A stretch of DNA of 30,471 bases, taken from the NCBI GenBank assembly GCA_023390055.1, contig JAEWDP010000048.1, positions 1 through 30,471 of the forward strand, in the 5' to 3' direction. This stretch comes from Pseudomonadota bacterium (lineage in GTDB: Bacteria > Pseudomonadota > Alphaproteobacteria > Rhizobiales > Rhizobiaceae). The translations under genes were made by a program, and so were the position numbers. The notes beneath the pieces are model-generated. The model worked only from the letters and a program-made list of their open reading frames with translations. It was not told where the DNA came from and did not search any database. How positions within the stretch are numbered: the stretch's first letter is position 1; each line of letters begins with the position of its first letter. Positions 7,085-16,000 of this stretch are shown here, piece by piece.

Positions 7085-9030
7085 GGTATGCCGGCCACGG
7101 GCATTTCGGGCTGCGAGGGTCCCTTGAGAGGCGTGGGGAAAAACCGTTCCGTTGCAAAATGTTCGCCGAACATCATGTCGTATTGCAAGAGCCGATATGC
7201 CTTGAGTATCGTCGGGATATCCTTGTCGGCGTCCTTCCAGCCAAGGTTGGCATCGCCGTTTGCGTCAAGGAGCATGTAGCGGTCTATGACGGAATATTGC
7301 TGTGCTACCTGGCCGAGAAAGCCGGTATAGAAGGGGTGGCTGAAACCGGCTGACTGGAGGATGTGGTAGCCGAGCAGGGCAGGGCTGATAGCCCCCAGTT
7401 TATCCGCCGAACCGGTCTTTGATGACCAGACGATCAAAGGCGTTTCGTGCTCGCGCAGCATGATATTCATGGGTGCGCGACGCGTCGCAACGGCATTGTC
7501 CATGTAGCCGGTTTCGCGAAAAACCCGTCCCATCGGCGGTAGATGGTCGCCAAACATGACAATGATCGTTTCGCGCGAACGGCCCTTTGCCCAGGCCATC
7601 AATTTTGCCAGGCTGGCATCGGCTTCCTTGACGCCCTGACTGTAGGTCAAGAGGGCCTGTTCGGCACCGGATGAAAGTCTCCCTTCAAACGATACCTCGT
7701 TGTGAGCATAGCGGTTTGCCTCATACGGTCCGTGCCCCTGGAGTGTCACTGCAAACAGGAACAGTGGCCGCTCACTTTTGTCACCGACTTTCATGATCTC
7801 GTCCATCAGGTCGTCATCGGCTGCGAACTTGCCGCGCTTGTCCAGTGGTGGCAGATATTCTTGTGAAAGGAACGTTTCAAAGCCTAGATCTTTGTAGACG
7901 TTGGTGCGGTTCCAGAACCAGCCTTCAAAGGGATGGATGGCCACCGAATTGTAGCCGTGCTGGCCAAAGAATGTGGCAAGGGACGGCACGGGGCCGCGAA
8001 TGTACTGCTGGTAGGGAATGCTGCCGTATGGGAGAAAGGCATTCGAAAAACCGGTCAGTGCCTCAAACTCTACATTGGCGGTCATGCCGCCAAATTCGGG
8101 TGAGAAGATGCTTCCGCTCTGGTTTTGTCTGATGACCGGCATCGGGTCTGAACTGAAGCGGATATTTTCCAGTTTTGTTGGATCCCAAAGCGATTCGCTC
8201 ATGATGACGATGACGTCAGGATCCTGGGTACGAATGGCGGAAGAAAGGCCGGGAACTGGTGCCGAAGAACTCTGTGGGATAGCCGCGACAGCCTCTGCAC
8301 TATATCCATCCGGCTGGCCGACATGTGACATTGGCAGGTTGAGCGCAAAGGCGATCAGGAAACCGTTGTGCCGGTAGTTTGCCGCCTGGTCCCACATCAT
8401 CGGTATGATCGCGAGGCGGTCGCGAAACCAGAAATGGTCCGTGTATTTCATCATCGGCGCAAAACTGACCAGCAAGGGCAGCGCAAACATAAGCCGCAAA
8501 AGGCGCGCCTTGACGCAAAGCCGGGGAAACCGGTTCCAGGCGAAGAATACCGAAAAGACAACCAGACCAGCAATTCCAGCCGCTGCAAGGGCGAAACCGA
8601 GCGCCAGCACCGGTTGCGCGCTGACCATGACTGGAAGCAGTTCCTTGATCTGACGGGCAAAGAGAAGGTCTGACGGATACAGCGGATCGGACAGATAAAG
8701 CTGCTTCTGTCGCGACAGGAACGCCAGGATAATGACGAAAGGTGCCAGTATGATCAGCGATCGAAATGCACGTCCCATGACAACGTCGAGCCCGAGGGCA
8801 CCCGCAAAGACGATGACGACGGTTGTCATCCCCGGGCGCGACGTCATGAATGAGTAGATCTGGTCGAACGGGCGGCCGGAAATGATTTCTACAGCGCCGA
8901 CAAGGCCGGCACAGATTGCAATCAATAACGCGATCAGCTTCAACTGAGTGCCGACAATCGTGGCCCGGTTTTGCGAACCTGCCGTCAAACTGGGTTTTGT
9001 CTCGGCAGTCTCGGCCACGGGCAGCTCCAT
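7060..9030 (-). CDS. LTA synthase-family phosphoglycerol transferase (alkaline phosphatase superfamily)
   Basis: This is a 656-residue inner-membrane enzyme with an N-terminal membrane domain and a C-terminal sulfatase-fold catalytic domain. Hydrophobic helices include LIALLIAICAGLVGAVEI, TTVVIVFAGALGLDVVMG and SLIILAPFVIILAFL. The catalytic part begins at DVIVIMSESLWDPTKL (metal-binding Glu), then GGMTANVEFEALTG with the probable Thr nucleophile, and FGDHLPPMG with the Asp-His metal pair. In Gram-negative bacteria such enzymes move phosphoglycerol from phosphatidylglycerol onto periplasmic glucans (OpgB; CgmB for rhizobial cyclic glucans) rather than making lipoteichoic acid. That substrate is inferred. 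The ATG at 9030 has no good Shine-Dalgarno; a GTG at 9018 preceded by GGAG is an alternative start. Confidence 0.88.
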   Translation of the reverse strand: MELPVAETAETKPSLTAGSQNRATIVGTQLKLIALLIAICAGLVGAVEIISGRPFDQIYSFMTSRPGMTTVVIVFAGALGLDVVMGRAFRSLIILAPFVIILAFLSRQKQLYLSDPLYPSDLLFARQIKELLPVMVSAQPVLALGFALAAAGIAGLVVFSVFFAWNRFPRLCVKARLLRLMFALPLLVSFAPMMKYTDHFWFRDRLAIIPMMWDQAANYRHNGFLIAFALNLPMSHVGQPDGYSAEAVAAIPQSSSAPVPGLSSAIRTQDPDVIVIMSESLWDPTKLENIRFSSDPMPVIRQNQSGSIFSPEFGGMTANVEFEALTGFSNAFLPYGSIPYQQYIRGPVPSLATFFGQHGYNSVAIHPFEGWFWNRTNVYKDLGFETFLSQEYLPPLDKRGKFAADDDLMDEIMKVGDKSERPLFLFAVTLQGHGPYEANRYAHNEVSFEGRLSSGAEQALLTYSQGVKEADASLAKLMAWAKGRSRETIIVMFGDHLPPMGRVFRETGYMDNAVATRRAPMNIMLREHETPLIVWSSKTGSADKLGAISPALLGYHILQSAGFSHPFYTGFLGQVAQQYSVIDRYMLLDANGDANLGWKDADKDIPTILKAYRLLQYDMMFGEHFATERFFPTPLKGPSQPEMPVAGIPQPEPFPG

Positions 9031-9172
9031 TCAATTTCATGTCATGAAATTGTCACATAACGGTCATGAACCGGAAGTGAACCACGCAGACGCGATAAAG
9101 TTGCAATCTTGTCGAGGAAAGGTGCACGAATGTTTCGTTGCCGAGTTCGAGGCACTGCGCTAGACCGTTGGC

Positions 9173-10855
9173 ATGACCCAGAAAAATACCGACAGCCGCA
9201 CGTTGCGAATTGCGATCGCTCAAATCAACTCCACCGTTGGAGATATTGCCGGCAACCTGGCCAAGGCGCGCGAGGCAAGGGCGCAAGCATCGCTCGAAAA
9301 AGCCGATCTTGTCCTGTTCACGGAACTTTTCATTTCCGGCTATCCGCCGGAAGACCTCATTCTCAAGCCTGCCTTCCTACAGGCCTGTCTGCGGGCCGTC
9401 GAAGCGCTCGCCGCCGACACGAGCGATGGCGGTCCAGGTATCGTGATCGGTTTTCCGCGGCAGGGGGAAAAGGGGCGACACAATTCCGTTGCCGTTCTCG
9501 ACGAAGGCATGATCGTGGCTGTTCGTGACAAGGTCGACCTGCCGAATTACGGAGAGTTTGACGAAAAACGCGTTTTCACAGCCGGCGATATGCCGGGCCC
9601 CGTCAATTTCAGGGGGGTCCGTATCGGTATTCCGATCTGCGAGGACATCTGGGGCGATCTCGGTGTTTGTGAGACATTGGCGGAAAGCGGCGCGGAAATC
9701 CTTCTGTCGCCCAACGGCTCTCCCTACTATCGCGGCAAGGTCGACGTTCGCCATCAGGTGGTGCTGAGGCAAATCATCGAAGCGGGTCTGCCGATGATCT
9801 ATGCCAACCAGATAGGTGGCCAGGACGAACTCGTCTTCGACGGCGCAAGCTTTGCCTTCAACGCAGACAAGACGCTGGCATTCCAGATGAGCGAGTTTGA
9901 AACCGCGCTGGCTGTCACGGACTGGAAGAGGGGCAAGGAGGGGTGGTCCTGCTCCAACGGGCCGATGGCTCGCATTCCGGACGCAGAAGAAGCCGACTAC
10001 ACCGCCTGTGTGTTGGGCTTTCGCGACTATGTGAACAAGAACGGTTTCAAATCGGTGGTTCTTGGGCTTTCCGGTGGTATCGATTCGGCAGTGTGCGCGG
10101 CGATTGCTGTCGACGCTTTAGGCGAGGATCGGGTGCGCACCGTCATGTTGCCTTACCGTTATACGACGGACGAATCGCTCAAGGACGCTGCCGATTGTGC
10201 AAGGGCTCTCGGTACGCGCTATGACATCGTGCCGATTGCCGAACCCGTGGAAGGTTTTCTTTCCTCACTTTCCGAGCTTTTCGAGGGAACAGAGGAGGGT
10301 ATAACCGAGGAGAACCTCCAAAGCCGCACGCGTGGCACGATCCTGATGGCGATTTCGAACAAGTTCGGCTCGATGGTTGTCACGACCGGCAACAAATCGG
10401 AAATGTCGGTGGGCTATGCGACACTTTATGGCGACATGAACGGAGGATTCAATCCGATCAAGGACCTCTACAAGATGCAGGTCTATGCCATAGCCGACTG
10501 GCGCAACAGGAACCTGCCGCCCAATGTGCTTGGACCGACAGGCGAGATCATCCCGCATAACATTTTGTCCAAGACACCATCGGCGGAACTTCGCGAAAAC
10601 CAGACGGACCAGGATTCCTTGCCACCATACCCAGTCCTTGATGACATCCTTGAATGCCTGGTCGAGCATGAAATGTCGGTCGAAGGGATTGTTGCCCGTG
10701 GTCACGATATCGCAACGGTGCATCGCATCGAACATCTTCTCTATCTTGCAGAGTACAAACGCCGGCAGTCAGCGCCTGGCGTCAAGATCACCAGAAAGAA
10801 CTTCGGGCGCGATCGCCGCTATCCGATCACCAACCGCTTCAGGGACCGTTCGTAG
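9173..10855 (+). CDS. nadE: Glutamine-dependent NAD+ synthetase
   Basis: This 560-residue cytoplasmic enzyme makes the last step of NAD synthesis: deamido-NAD + glutamine + ATP to NAD+. An N-terminal nitrilase-type glutaminase domain covers ~10-260, with the triad visible as Glu51 (FTELFISGYPPEDL), Lys120 (RDKVDLPNYGEFDEKR) and Cys156 (IPICEDIWGD). The C-terminal synthetase domain starts near residue 285 with the ATP-pyrophosphatase loop LGLSGGIDSAV (SGGIDS at 300-305), then TTGNKSEMSVGYATLYGDMN. The length is typical of the two-domain bacterial form. No strong Shine-Dalgarno precedes the ATG, and the fold begins about ten residues later. It reads away from the LTA-synthase-like gene. Confidence 0.95.
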   Translation: MTQKNTDSRTLRIAIAQINSTVGDIAGNLAKAREARAQASLEKADLVLFTELFISGYPPEDLILKPAFLQACLRAVEALAADTSDGGPGIVIGFPRQGEKGRHNSVAVLDEGMIVAVRDKVDLPNYGEFDEKRVFTAGDMPGPVNFRGVRIGIPICEDIWGDLGVCETLAESGAEILLSPNGSPYYRGKVDVRHQVVLRQIIEAGLPMIYANQIGGQDELVFDGASFAFNADKTLAFQMSEFETALAVTDWKRGKEGWSCSNGPMARIPDAEEADYTACVLGFRDYVNKNGFKSVVLGLSGGIDSAVCAAIAVDALGEDRVRTVMLPYRYTTDESLKDAADCARALGTRYDIVPIAEPVEGFLSSLSELFEGTEEGITEENLQSRTRGTILMAISNKFGSMVVTTGNKSEMSVGYATLYGDMNGGFNPIKDLYKMQVYAIADWRNRNLPPNVLGPTGEIIPHNILSKTPSAELRENQTDQDSLPPYPVLDDILECLVEHEMSVEGIVARGHDIATVHRIEHLLYLAEYKRRQSAPGVKITRKNFGRDRRYPITNRFRDRS

Positions 10856-10984
10856 AGCCTGTCGGACTTGATGCCTGCGGCTGTTCGTCAAGAATTCGCG
10901 GAATCATTCCATTATCGGTCGTGACAACATCTGCGCAAAACCGACCCATCGCACTTGTCACCCATGAACCGTTGGGTCATAGCT

Positions 10985-11150
10985 TGTGCCGTCAGGTGCC
11001 GGTCGCAAGATCGGAGAATCGGGAATCCGGTGAAGATCCGGAACGTGCCCAACGCTGTAAGGCAGACGCCGAACTCATTTCATTGCCACTGGATTTTCGG
11101 GAAGGCGGCAGTCCGGCGGATGAAGCCAAGTCAGAAGACCGGCCTGTCAC
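10985..11150 (+). ncRNA. Cobalamin riboswitch upstream of bluB
   Basis: Conserved AdoCbl-riboswitch blocks appear in the right order: AGGTGCC (10994-11000), GGGAATCCGGTGAAGATCCG, GTGCCCAACGCTGTAAG, CACTGG, TTCGGGAAGGCGG, GGATGAAGCC, and the B12 box GCCAAGTCAGAAGACCGGCC ending near 11144. The closing stem pairs the GGTGCCGGTC side with GACCGGCC. The B12 box is a slight variant (AGTCAGAAGACC). It lies ~85 bases before the bluB start. Riboswitches of this class reduce expression of B12 genes when cobalamin is plentiful. Confidence 0.93.
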
Positions 11151-11185
11151 ATTGGATCGGACCGCATGGACGGCGGCGAGATTTT

Positions 11186-11215
11186 CGACGTCGCGGCTTT
11201 GTGGGTCGCGCGTCG
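11186..11215 (+). promoter_or_regulatory. Possible expression-platform hairpin of the cobalamin riboswitch
   Basis: Between the aptamer and the bluB ribosome-binding site the RNA can fold CGACG-t-CGCG (11186-11195) against CGCGCGTCG (11207-11215) around an 11-base loop. No U run follows, so it is not an intrinsic terminator. It ends six bases before the Shine-Dalgarno region (GTGGGGA, 11221-11227), which suggests translational rather than transcriptional control. The pairing is seen; the role is inferred. Confidence 0.4.
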
Positions 11216-11234
11216 GCATTGTGGGGAATTAACA

Positions 11235-11933
11235 ATGCAATCTGCCACCGTCTCCGACGCCCTTGAAAAAGCCGAGCCATTTTCACAAATCGAGCGCGCA
11301 TCCGTATACAGGGCCATTGCTACACGGCGCGACATACGCGACCAGTTCCGCCCGCAGGCCATAGCCGATGATGTCGTCTACAGGTTGCTGCAGGCTGCAC
11401 ATTGCGCACCGTCTGTCGGTTTCATGCAGCCCTGGAACTTCATTCTCGTGCGTGAGGTCGCAAAGCGCAAGGCGGCGTGGGAGGCCTTCAGGCGGGCAAA
11501 TGAGGAGGCGGCCGCAATGTTTCCACCGGATCGTCAGGAGCCATACCGCAAACTGAAGCTGGAAGGAATTCTCAAGGCACCGCTCAGCATCTGCGTTACC
11601 TGTGATCCCAAAAGGGCAGGGCCGGTCGTACTCGGCCGAACCCACAATCCACGCATGGATGTCTATTCGACAGTCTGTGCGATACAGAACCTGTGGATTG
11701 CGGCCCGTGCCGAAGGCATTGGTGTGGGTTGGGTCAGCATCTTTCACGACAGCGATATCCGCGCCATTCTCGCGATCCCCGACGATATCGAGATCGTTGC
11801 ATGGTTGTGCGTCGGCTATGTCGATGAAATGTATCGTCAGCCCGAACTTGCCGTGAAGGGCTGGCGTCAGCGATTGCCGCTGGATGAACTTGTATTCAAG
11901 GATCGCTGGGGTGTGAGGGACCTCACTGTCTAG
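11235..11933 (+). CDS. bluB: 5,6-dimethylbenzimidazole synthase
   Basis: BluB cleaves reduced FMN with oxygen to form 5,6-dimethylbenzimidazole, the lower ligand of cobalamin. The 232-residue product shows the nitroreductase-like BluB fold: VYRAIATRRDIRDQF near the N-terminus, LLQAAHCAPSVGFMQPWNF in the FMN site, LKAPLSICVTCDP, YSTVCAIQNLWIAARAEGIG, and GVGWVSIFHD. The frame extends to an ATG at 11166, but the ATG at 11235 has GTGGGGA (11221-11227) upstream and gives the family's usual length. The cobalamin riboswitch immediately upstream strongly supports the assignment. The 3' end overlaps the convergent secreted-protein gene by 11 bases. No other cobalamin gene lies in the window. Confidence 0.95.
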   Translation: MQSATVSDALEKAEPFSQIERASVYRAIATRRDIRDQFRPQAIADDVVYRLLQAAHCAPSVGFMQPWNFILVREVAKRKAAWEAFRRANEEAAAMFPPDRQEPYRKLKLEGILKAPLSICVTCDPKRAGPVVLGRTHNPRMDVYSTVCAIQNLWIAARAEGIGVGWVSIFHDSDIRAILAIPDDIEIVAWLCVGYVDEMYRQPELAVKGWRQRLPLDELVFKDRWGVRDLTV

Positions 11934-12597
11934 GTTGCGCCCCGTCGGACTTGGGGTTTTTGAGATCGATCGACGTGTCGTCGGGAAGAAAGACCGGACC
12001 AACCGTTCGTACGTCCCGCGACGGGTCGTAGGGACGCTCAGTTGGTGGTGGGACTGCCTTGGCGGTCGTGGATTTCGTTAAGGCCGGATCGGTCTTCGGC
12101 TTTATCGTGGTCATGCTGGAATAGGGCCGTTTGTCATCTTCCATCACGTCTTGTGGCTGGCTCGCTACCGGTCGTGATGCCTGATCGTGATCTGCATTGC
12201 AGCGGTTCCTTTCCAGCGCGGCAACAATGGCGTTATGCTCTCCGCTCGAACGTATGATCCGGCGAGCCGATGCCCCTTGCTCAACAACGGCATTTCGTCT
12301 GCCCTCCATTTCGCGAAGGCTGGCGGCAATCTCGCCGCACATGTCACCTGCCTGCCCAAGGACGATAATGCTCCCGGTGGTGCATCGGCTTCGTCGCAGT
12401 TCGGCCCGCAGGAAGCGGATTTCGTTGTCATACTGGCGCACGATCTCTGCATGGCGACGCACTTCAGCCGTGCTTCCGATCACCCTGGGCAGTGCCGCAA
12501 GACGCCGCTGCAGGCTCTGGCAGATGTTGCCGGGGTCGGCACTCGCCACGGATGGAAATGCCAGGACGAGGCTGGCAATAGCCGCGCGCACTATCAA
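11923..12597 (-). CDS. Small secreted protein, possibly DUF2865-related
   Basis: I do not firmly recognise this ~224-residue product. The frame is open to 12801, but the coding start is probably the TTG at 12595-12597, preceded by AAGGGGGGA, which exposes a signal peptide (IVRAAIASLVLAFPSVASA). A GTG at 12589-12591 is an alternative. The mature part has four cysteines (NICQSL, RRSRCTTG, AGDMCGEI, ERNRC) in a helical region with EIRFLRAELRRS, then a Pro/Thr/Lys-rich linker, and ends in VRTVGPVFLPDDTS. The helix-Cys layout and the VGP-FLPD end remind me of rhizobial DUF2865 proteins, but the Cys-rich central motif of that family is missing. It lies downstream of dme on the same strand with a 76-base gap, so co-transcription is possible. 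Confidence 0.65.
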   Translation of the reverse strand: MIVRAAIASLVLAFPSVASADPGNICQSLQRRLAALPRVIGSTAEVRRHAEIVRQYDNEIRFLRAELRRSRCTTGSIIVLGQAGDMCGEIAASLREMEGRRNAVVEQGASARRIIRSSGEHNAIVAALERNRCNADHDQASRPVASQPQDVMEDDKRPYSSMTTIKPKTDPALTKSTTAKAVPPPTERPYDPSRDVRTVGPVFLPDDTSIDLKNPKSDGAQPRQ

Positions 12598-12673
12598 AAT
12601 CGTTCCCCCCTTGAAGTCATCCGACCTGCAATCATCGGTGTTTCGGGTTGAGATTGTGATAACGCAATGTCGA

Positions 12674-14977
12674 TCAGCCTTGTGATGCCTCGACGACCGC
12701 AAGAGCAGCCATGTTGACCACACCGCGCGACGTGACCGAAGTCGACAGGATATGCGTCGGCATCGCAGCGCCGAGAAGAATAGGCCCGACATGCAGGGCA
12801 TCCATCATCGTGCGTACGAGACCAAGTGAAACATTCGCCGCATCGAGATTGGGAAAAACCAGAAGATTGGCTTCACCGGTCAAGGTGCTGTTGGGCATGG
12901 CCCGCTTGCGCAAAGGTTCCGACAGAGCCGAACCGCCCTGCATTTCCCCGTCGACCTCCAGATCAGGTGCCCTTTTACGTAAAAGCGCAAGCGCATTGCG
13001 CATCTTCAATGCGCTCTCCGACTGCCTGGAACCGAAATTGGAGTGGCTGATGAGGGCCGCCTTGGGCGTGATGCCGAAGCGGCTGACCTCCTGCGCTGCA
13101 AGGACCGTCATCTCGGCAATCTCTTCGGCGGACGGATTGTCGGTTACAAATGGATCGGTAAAGAAGATGGCACCGTGCTGGGATATCAGCAGGCTCATGG
13201 CGGAAAAAGCGCATACGCCCGGCCGCTTGCCGATGATATGGTTGACGTCACGCAGATGCTTGTCATATCGCCCTTCAAGGCCGCAAATCAGCGCATCGGC
13301 TTCTCCACGGCGCACCGCAAGCGCGCCAATCACGGTCGTGTTGGTACGCACGATCGTGCGGGCAGCTTCCGGGTTCACACCCGCGCGACCGACAAGTGCA
13401 AAATAGTCATCCACATAGTCGCGGTAGCGGGGGTCGTCCTCAGGATTGATGACATCGAAGTCGACATTGGGACGGATACGCAGTCCGAAACGCTTCAGGC
13501 GCGATTCGATCACGCCTGGCCGGCCAATGAGGGTTGGACGGGCAGTCTGTTCCTCGAGCAGGACCTGGGCTGCTCGAAGGACGCGCTCGTCTTCACCTTC
13601 GGCAAATATGACCCGGTTTTTTTCGGCATTCTTCGCGGCGCTGAAGATTGGCTTCATGACAAAACCGGAACGCCATATGAAGCGGTTCAGTTGATCGAGA
13701 TAGGCATCGAAGTCCTGGATCGGGCGGGTCGCGACGCCTGTCTGCGCGGCAGCCTTGGCAACGGCTGGCGCGATACGCAGGATCAGGCGTGGGTCGAAAG
13801 GCGACGGAATGAGATAGTCCGGACCGAAGATCGGCGTCTCACCCGTGTAGGCACGGGCGGCAACATCGGACACCTCTTCGCGTGCAAGGGCCGCAATGGC
13901 GCGGACCGCGGCCATTTTCATGGGCTCGTTGATCGTTGTGGCACCGCAATCCAGCGCACCCCTGAAAATGTAGGGAAAGCAGATGACGTTGTTGACCTGG
14001 TTCGGGAAGTCCGAACGGCCGGTACAGATCATCGCGTCGGGCCGTGCTGCGCGGGCAAGTTCAGGCATGATTTCGGGTGTCGGATTGGCAAGGGCCATGA
14101 TGAGTGGCTTGTCGGCCATCTTGGCCAGCAGTTCGGGCTTCAGGACCCCGGCTGCCGACAATCCGAGGAACACGTCCGCTCCTTCGATGTTGTCGCCAAG
14201 CGCTCGGGTCTTAGCTGGCTGCGCATAGATGGACTTCCATTCGTCCATCAGCTCGGTGCGTCCCTCGTAGACGAGGCCCTCGATGTCGTGAACCCAGATA
14301 TTGCTGCGCTTTGCGCCGAGTTCGACGAGAAGATTGAGGCAGGCAAGGGCTGCAGCGCCGGCACCCGATGCAACAATCTTGACGTCGGCAAGTTCCTTTC
14401 CGGCAAGCGACAAGCCGTTCACAATCGCCGCAGCAACGATGATGGCCGTACCATGCTGATCGTCGTGGAAGACCGGAATGTTCATCTTCTCACGCAGCTG
14501 GCGCTCCACCTGGAAGCATTCCGGAGCCTTGATGTCCTCCAGATTGATGCCACCAAAGGTCGGTTCCAGCGCAGATATGGTGGAGACCATGGCATCGACA
14601 CCATCAGCATCGATCTCTATGTCGAAAACGTCGATCCCCGCGAATTTCTTGAACAGGACGGCTTTACCTTCCATCACGGGTTTTGATGCAAGCGGCCCGA
14701 TATTTCCAAGTCCGAGGACGGCGGTTCCGTTCGAGATGACTGCGACAAGATTGGCGCGTGCCGTATATTCGGCGGCTGTGCGTGGATCATCCCGGATGGC
14801 AAGACAGGGTGCTGCGACACCCGGCGAATAGGCAAGTGCGAGGTCACGCTGATTGCCAAGCGGTTTCGTCGGCTGAATTTCCAGCTTGCCGGGGCGCGGG
14901 TAACGATGGAAGAAAAGGGCCTGCTCATCGAGATCGCCGATCTTGGCCTTGTCGTTCGCGTTCACCTTGTCCTGCAT
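12674..14977 (-). CDS. dme: Malic enzyme with C-terminal phosphotransacetylase-like domain
   Basis: This 767-residue enzyme decarboxylates malate to pyruvate, reducing NAD+ or NADP+. In rhizobia the route supplies acetyl-CoA from C4-dicarboxylates. The malic domain holds LALAYSPGVAAPCLAI and VFHDDQHGTAIIVAAAIVNG with the metal-binding Asp pair; the Rossmann part has VASGAGAAALACL. From ~residue 430 a phosphotransacetylase-like domain begins (NRVIFAEGEDERVLRAAQVL), ending near SVTSRGVVNMAALAVVEA. This fusion is typical of MaeB, Dme and Tme proteins; the PTA-like part is generally regulatory and not catalytic. GGAGG (14987-14991) lies 9 bases before the ATG. I favour Dme over Tme because S. meliloti dme lies close to bluB, but cofactor preference is not readable here. 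Confidence 0.9.
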   Translation of the reverse strand: MQDKVNANDKAKIGDLDEQALFFHRYPRPGKLEIQPTKPLGNQRDLALAYSPGVAAPCLAIRDDPRTAAEYTARANLVAVISNGTAVLGLGNIGPLASKPVMEGKAVLFKKFAGIDVFDIEIDADGVDAMVSTISALEPTFGGINLEDIKAPECFQVERQLREKMNIPVFHDDQHGTAIIVAAAIVNGLSLAGKELADVKIVASGAGAAALACLNLLVELGAKRSNIWVHDIEGLVYEGRTELMDEWKSIYAQPAKTRALGDNIEGADVFLGLSAAGVLKPELLAKMADKPLIMALANPTPEIMPELARAARPDAMICTGRSDFPNQVNNVICFPYIFRGALDCGATTINEPMKMAAVRAIAALAREEVSDVAARAYTGETPIFGPDYLIPSPFDPRLILRIAPAVAKAAAQTGVATRPIQDFDAYLDQLNRFIWRSGFVMKPIFSAAKNAEKNRVIFAEGEDERVLRAAQVLLEEQTARPTLIGRPGVIESRLKRFGLRIRPNVDFDVINPEDDPRYRDYVDDYFALVGRAGVNPEAARTIVRTNTTVIGALAVRRGEADALICGLEGRYDKHLRDVNHIIGKRPGVCAFSAMSLLISQHGAIFFTDPFVTDNPSAEEIAEMTVLAAQEVSRFGITPKAALISHSNFGSRQSESALKMRNALALLRKRAPDLEVDGEMQGGSALSEPLRKRAMPNSTLTGEANLLVFPNLDAANVSLGLVRTMMDALHVGPILLGAAMPTHILSTSVTSRGVVNMAALAVVEASQG

Positions 14978-15139
14978 GCCTATTGTGCCTCCGCAAATCG
15001 TCTTTTGTCCTACAGTCTGGATGCCTTCCTTACATCAATCATCGTCGGTGGACAGCAGCTAATTTCCACGTGGCCGTGGGCACGTCGTCGCGGCCTGGGG
15101 GCCCATTGTCATTTTTTTGAAACACGAGTCTGATTTTTC

Positions 15140-16000
15140 ATGAGGCAGAGTGAAGTGATCAGGCAAGAGGTGATGATCGCGATGGTCGAAAGCTTGGGAT
15201 ATCGCACGATTTTCATTTCCGACGTTCATCTCGGATCCAAGGCTGCCCAGACGGATCTGTTGCTTGATTTCCTGCGCAATCACGAGGCAAAGACCATCGT
15301 CCTCGTTGGCGACATTGTGGATGGTTGGCGCCTGAAACGTGCGTGGCACTGGCCACAGGGCTGCAATGATGTGGTCCAGAAGCTCTTGCGCAAGGCGAAA
15401 AAGGGTACGCGCATCATCTACATACCGGGCAATCATGACGAATTTCTGAGGGCTTTTCCAGGGATACATTTTGGTGGGATCGAGGTTGCCGAGCGCATCA
15501 TTCATGAAGCTGCGGACGGTCAAAGATATCTCGTTCTGCATGGCGACGAATTCGATGTCGTCGTCAAGAATGCACGCCTTCTCGCCTATCTGGGGGACTG
15601 GGCATATGACGCAGCGATTGCCTTGAATGTGGCTCTTGCGGCGATCCGACGGCGATTGAACCTGCCTTACTGGTCATTTTCCGCCTGGGCAAAACTGCAG
15701 GTAAAACAGGCTGTGAACTTCATTGGTGAATTCCAGCACGTGGTCGTTGAAGAAGCCCGCCGCAACCATGTCGATGGCGTCATCTGCGGCCACATACACC
15801 ATGCGGTGATCGAAGATATTGACGGCATCCGCTACATCAACTCCGGCGACTGGGTGGAAAGCTGCACGGCAATTGTGGAACATCATGACGGCACGATGGA
15901 ACTGACTGTGTGGCGTGGCTCAAACGAGTGGCAAAAGGCCGTGCCGCATAAGATCGGGACCTCCGGGACGAAGCATGATGACATGCTAACGGCGGCCTGA
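15140..16000 (+). CDS. LpxH-like metallophosphoesterase (UDP-2,3-diacylglucosamine diphosphatase family)
   Basis: This 286-residue (or slightly shorter) calcineurin-type phosphoesterase carries all the dimetal-site motifs: FISDVHLGSKAAQ, VGDIVDGWRL, IPGNHDEFLR, LHGDEFDVV and GHIHHAVIED. The arrangement is that of COG2908/LpxH-like enzymes. True LpxH cleaves UDP-2,3-diacylglucosamine in lipid A synthesis, whereas many alphaproteobacteria use LpxI. This longer rhizobial type, with a helical insert (LNLPYWSFSAWAKLQ), may therefore have a different substrate; that is inferred. Starts at 15140, 15173 and 15182 are possible; AGAGG (15166-15170) lies 11 bases before the ATG at 15182. It diverges from dme and converges on the epimerase gene. 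Confidence 0.85.
   Translation: MRQSEVIRQEVMIAMVESLGYRTIFISDVHLGSKAAQTDLLLDFLRNHEAKTIVLVGDIVDGWRLKRAWHWPQGCNDVVQKLLRKAKKGTRIIYIPGNHDEFLRAFPGIHFGGIEVAERIIHEAADGQRYLVLHGDEFDVVVKNARLLAYLGDWAYDAAIALNVALAAIRRRLNLPYWSFSAWAKLQVKQAVNFIGEFQHVVVEEARRNHVDGVICGHIHHAVIEDIDGIRYINSGDWVESCTAIVEHHDGTMELTVWRGSNEWQKAVPHKIGTSGTKHDDMLTAA

Noticed and set aside
10921..11266. Two ~103-codon plus-strand frames upstream of bluB
   Set aside because: They cover the cobalamin riboswitch; the conserved RNA blocks explain the sequence better than a protein does.
13043..14686. Long plus-strand open frame (547 codons) opposite the malic enzyme gene
   Set aside because: Its translation has no recognisable domain and is the complement of a strongly conserved gene; the openness comes from the codon bias of the minus-strand gene.
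15040..15125. GC-rich segment followed by a run of seven T as an intrinsic terminator
   Set aside because: No good stem precedes the T run, and no plus-strand gene ends upstream of it.
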